Assembly (NCBI GenBank): GCA_001566965.1
Contig: LSNW01000032.1
Coordinates: 124,001 to 188,000, forward strand
DNA: 64,000 nt
Direction of reading: 5' to 3'
Origin: Methylothermaceae bacteria B42
Lineage (GTDB): Bacteria > Pseudomonadota > Gammaproteobacteria > Methylococcales > Methylothermaceae
Position numbers and translations under genes: made by a program. Shown here piece by piece: positions 62,534 through 64,000 of this stretch. The notes under the pieces are model-generated. The model searched no databases and was not told the DNA's origin. It saw nothing but the letters and a program-made list of their open reading frames with translations. Numbering within the stretch: position 1 is the stretch's first letter; every line of letters starts with the position of its first letter.

Positions 62534-63968
62534 GGGGTGTTTCGGGCAAAATGATTTCCAGCCGGTTGGTGCCGCCAGGGTGCCCGCGGGAAGGACCTTG
62601 AGTAATTACGACGGGGCCTGAGTCAATGCCCTGATTACGGAGCCACTCGCGGACGATGGTCTCCCAGGGGCGGGAGTCATCACCGGTATAGACCGGATAC
62701 ACCCCGTAACTGAAAAGCAGTTGTTGGCAAGTGACGGGTTTGGGGGACAAGGCGATAATCCAGGAAGGCAAATGAAAACGGCCAATGCGTCTGGCGGTAG
62801 AGCCGGTTTCCGTCGGGGTGAAGACATAATGGACATTCAACTGCTCCACGGCAGTGACTACATTGAGGGCAATGACTTCACCGATATCCGGGCTGCGTTT
62901 GGGAGTCAATGAAGGAAACCAGTTAAGTTCCTTTTCGCTGTGATGGGCGATTTTGCCCAGCATTTTCACCGCGTCCACGGGAAATTTGCCCAGTGCCGAT
63001 TCTTCCGACAACATTACCGCGTCGGTGCCGTCCAGCACGGCATTGGCGACATCCGTGGCTTCGGCGCGGGTAGGGCGGTTGTGCTCGGTCATGGATTCGA
63101 GCATTTGGGTGGCGGTGATAACCGGTTTGGCGGCTTGATTGGCTTTGCGGATCAAGTGTTTCTGCAGGATGGCGATGGTTTCGATAGAGGTTTCCACGCC
63201 TAGATCGCCCCGGGCGACCATGATGCCATCGGCGGCCTGAAGAATGGCATCGATATTATCCAGCGCCGCGGCCCGCTCGATTTTGGCAATCACAAAAGGC
63301 GAGGCGTCCAAATGGCGGGCGGCTTCACGAACCTGCATAATATCTTCCGCCATTGACACGAATGACACACTGACAGCGTCTATGGCTTGTTCGCAGGCGA
63401 ACCTGAGCAAGGCCAGGTCGTGTTCGGTGACCGCTGGCAAGGGAACATGCATTCTGGGAATATTGATGCCCTTGTGGGAGCGAAGTTCACCCCCGACCAC
63501 CACTTGGCACAGAACGGCATCATTGGAGACCGATTCCACCTTCAATTCGATAAAGCCATCGTTGAGGAAAATGGCCTCTCCGGGACGGACTGCCTGGGTA
63601 AGCTGGGGGAAATCCACAAACACGCAACTTTGATCGCCAATCATTGGGCGAGTGGTTAACATAAAGGTTTGGCCGGTTTTTAAAACCAGAGGATCGGGGT
63701 CGATTTTTCCGATGCGAAGCTTGGGACCGGGCAGGTCCGCAAGAATAGCCACCCGCCGCTTGGTATTATCTGAAGCCTGGCGGATACGAGAGATGGTTTG
63801 CCGCCATTGATCACGTTTACCATGGGCGAGATTCAAGCGGGCGATATTCATCCCGCTGCGAATCATCCTTTCCAGAGTATTGACGTGGTCGGAAGCCGGC
63901 CCGATGGTAGCAACGATTTTGGTCTTGGCGTGGGGAAATTTCATCATCTTACTATGGTAACCTGACAT
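62517..63968 (-). CDS. pyk: Pyruvate kinase
   Basis: A 483-aa glycolytic enzyme making pyruvate and ATP from phosphoenolpyruvate. Motifs: TKIVATIGPASD (residues 16-27), LNLAHGKRDQW, the catalytic lysine in FVIAKIERAAAL (about 222-233), MVARGDLGVE (about 247-256) and ITATQMLESM (about 283-292). The start may be Met1 or the Met pair at residues 8-9; no strong ribosome site decides. It overlaps rmuC by 17 bp. Confidence 0.95.
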   Translation of the reverse strand: MSGYHSKMMKFPHAKTKIVATIGPASDHVNTLERMIRSGMNIARLNLAHGKRDQWRQTISRIRQASDNTKRRVAILADLPGPKLRIGKIDPDPLVLKTGQTFMLTTRPMIGDQSCVFVDFPQLTQAVRPGEAIFLNDGFIELKVESVSNDAVLCQVVVGGELRSHKGINIPRMHVPLPAVTEHDLALLRFACEQAIDAVSVSFVSMAEDIMQVREAARHLDASPFVIAKIERAAALDNIDAILQAADGIMVARGDLGVETSIETIAILQKHLIRKANQAAKPVITATQMLESMTEHNRPTRAEATDVANAVLDGTDAVMLSEESALGKFPVDAVKMLGKIAHHSEKELNWFPSLTPKRSPDIGEVIALNVVTAVEQLNVHYVFTPTETGSTARRIGRFHLPSWIIALSPKPVTCQQLLFSYGVYPVYTGDDSRPWETIVREWLRNQGIDSGPVVITQGPSRGHPGGTNRLEIILPETPHAHDA

Positions 63969-64000
63969 GCAAATCCATTAAAGATCAGGAGTTGCTAATG

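Overview
The window looks like a chromosomal segment of a gammaproteobacterium. Supporting gene content: dusB directly followed by fis, surE-pcm, rpoN followed by rapZ, a BamC-like lipoprotein beside dapA, and full-length PurL. A PEP-CTERM protein, a monomeric NADP isocitrate dehydrogenase, an NAD-reducing NiFe hydrogenase and several glycan phosphorylases and glycosyltransferases would suit an environmental lineage such as a methanotroph relative, but nothing here proves the taxon. Housekeeping genes are GC-rich; the block at about 42.3-48.2 kb is visibly AT-rich and foreign-looking.

Layout. 0-9.3 kb: an FAD oxidoreductase cut by the window edge, surE-pcm-yqaA, and convergent to them the NiFe hydrogenase maturation operon hypF-C-D-E-B (minus strand). 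9.4-16 kb: a small membrane protein, htpG, a DUF2892 protein, tRNA-Val(CAC), a MATE transporter and a stress-type block (dodecin, LysM/BON protein, DUF937, DUF4332, MscL). 16-23 kb: purL, bamC, dapA, an OsmC protein and speD. 23-30 kb: a GH13 sugar phosphorylase, two glycosyltransferases and a HAD phosphatase, with a PEP-CTERM gene that has a sigma-54 promoter. 30-42 kb: dusB-fis-purH, hinT-msrAB, rapZ-rpoN, a ZIP transporter, a Crp/Fnr regulator with an unlisted 58-aa membrane peptide, an Slp lipoprotein, and a GT4-GH130 pair. 42.3-48.2 kb: a gene-cassette array. 48.5-64 kb: alpha-glucan phosphorylase, the hydrogenase operon hoxFUYH-(vapBC)-hoxW-hypA, monomeric icd, a BrnTA-like toxin-antitoxin pair, rmuC and pyruvate kinase.

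How genes work together. hoxFUYH encode a soluble NAD-linked hydrogenase. HoxW and HypA lie with it, while HypFCDEB, which build and insert the Fe(CN)2CO and Ni centre, lie about 45 kb away. PurL and PurH serve purine synthesis; alpha-glucan phosphorylase and pyruvate kinase serve glycogen use and glycolysis; the GH13 and GH130 phosphorylases with neighbouring glycosyltransferases suggest turnover of small glycosides or mannosides.

Most notable. (1) A 266-bp palindromic mobile repeat has inserted into hypF with a 10-bp target duplication; element plus duplication is 276 bp, exactly 92 codons, so hypF stays open with a 92-residue insert. Three more copies (260, 164 and 41 bp) occur in the window, each with its own 10-bp duplication. 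(2) The 42.3-48.2 kb block is an integron-type cassette array without an integrase here: eight small minus-strand genes separated by attC-like sites. One site is split by a degenerate group IIC intron and another is flanked by an IS110/IS1111-like remnant, both element classes known to target attC. (3) A second repeat family has inserted twice at the TA of a stop codon, preserving the protein each time. (4) A vapBC pair sits inside the hox operon behind a 27-bp inverted repeat that reaches the vapB start codon.
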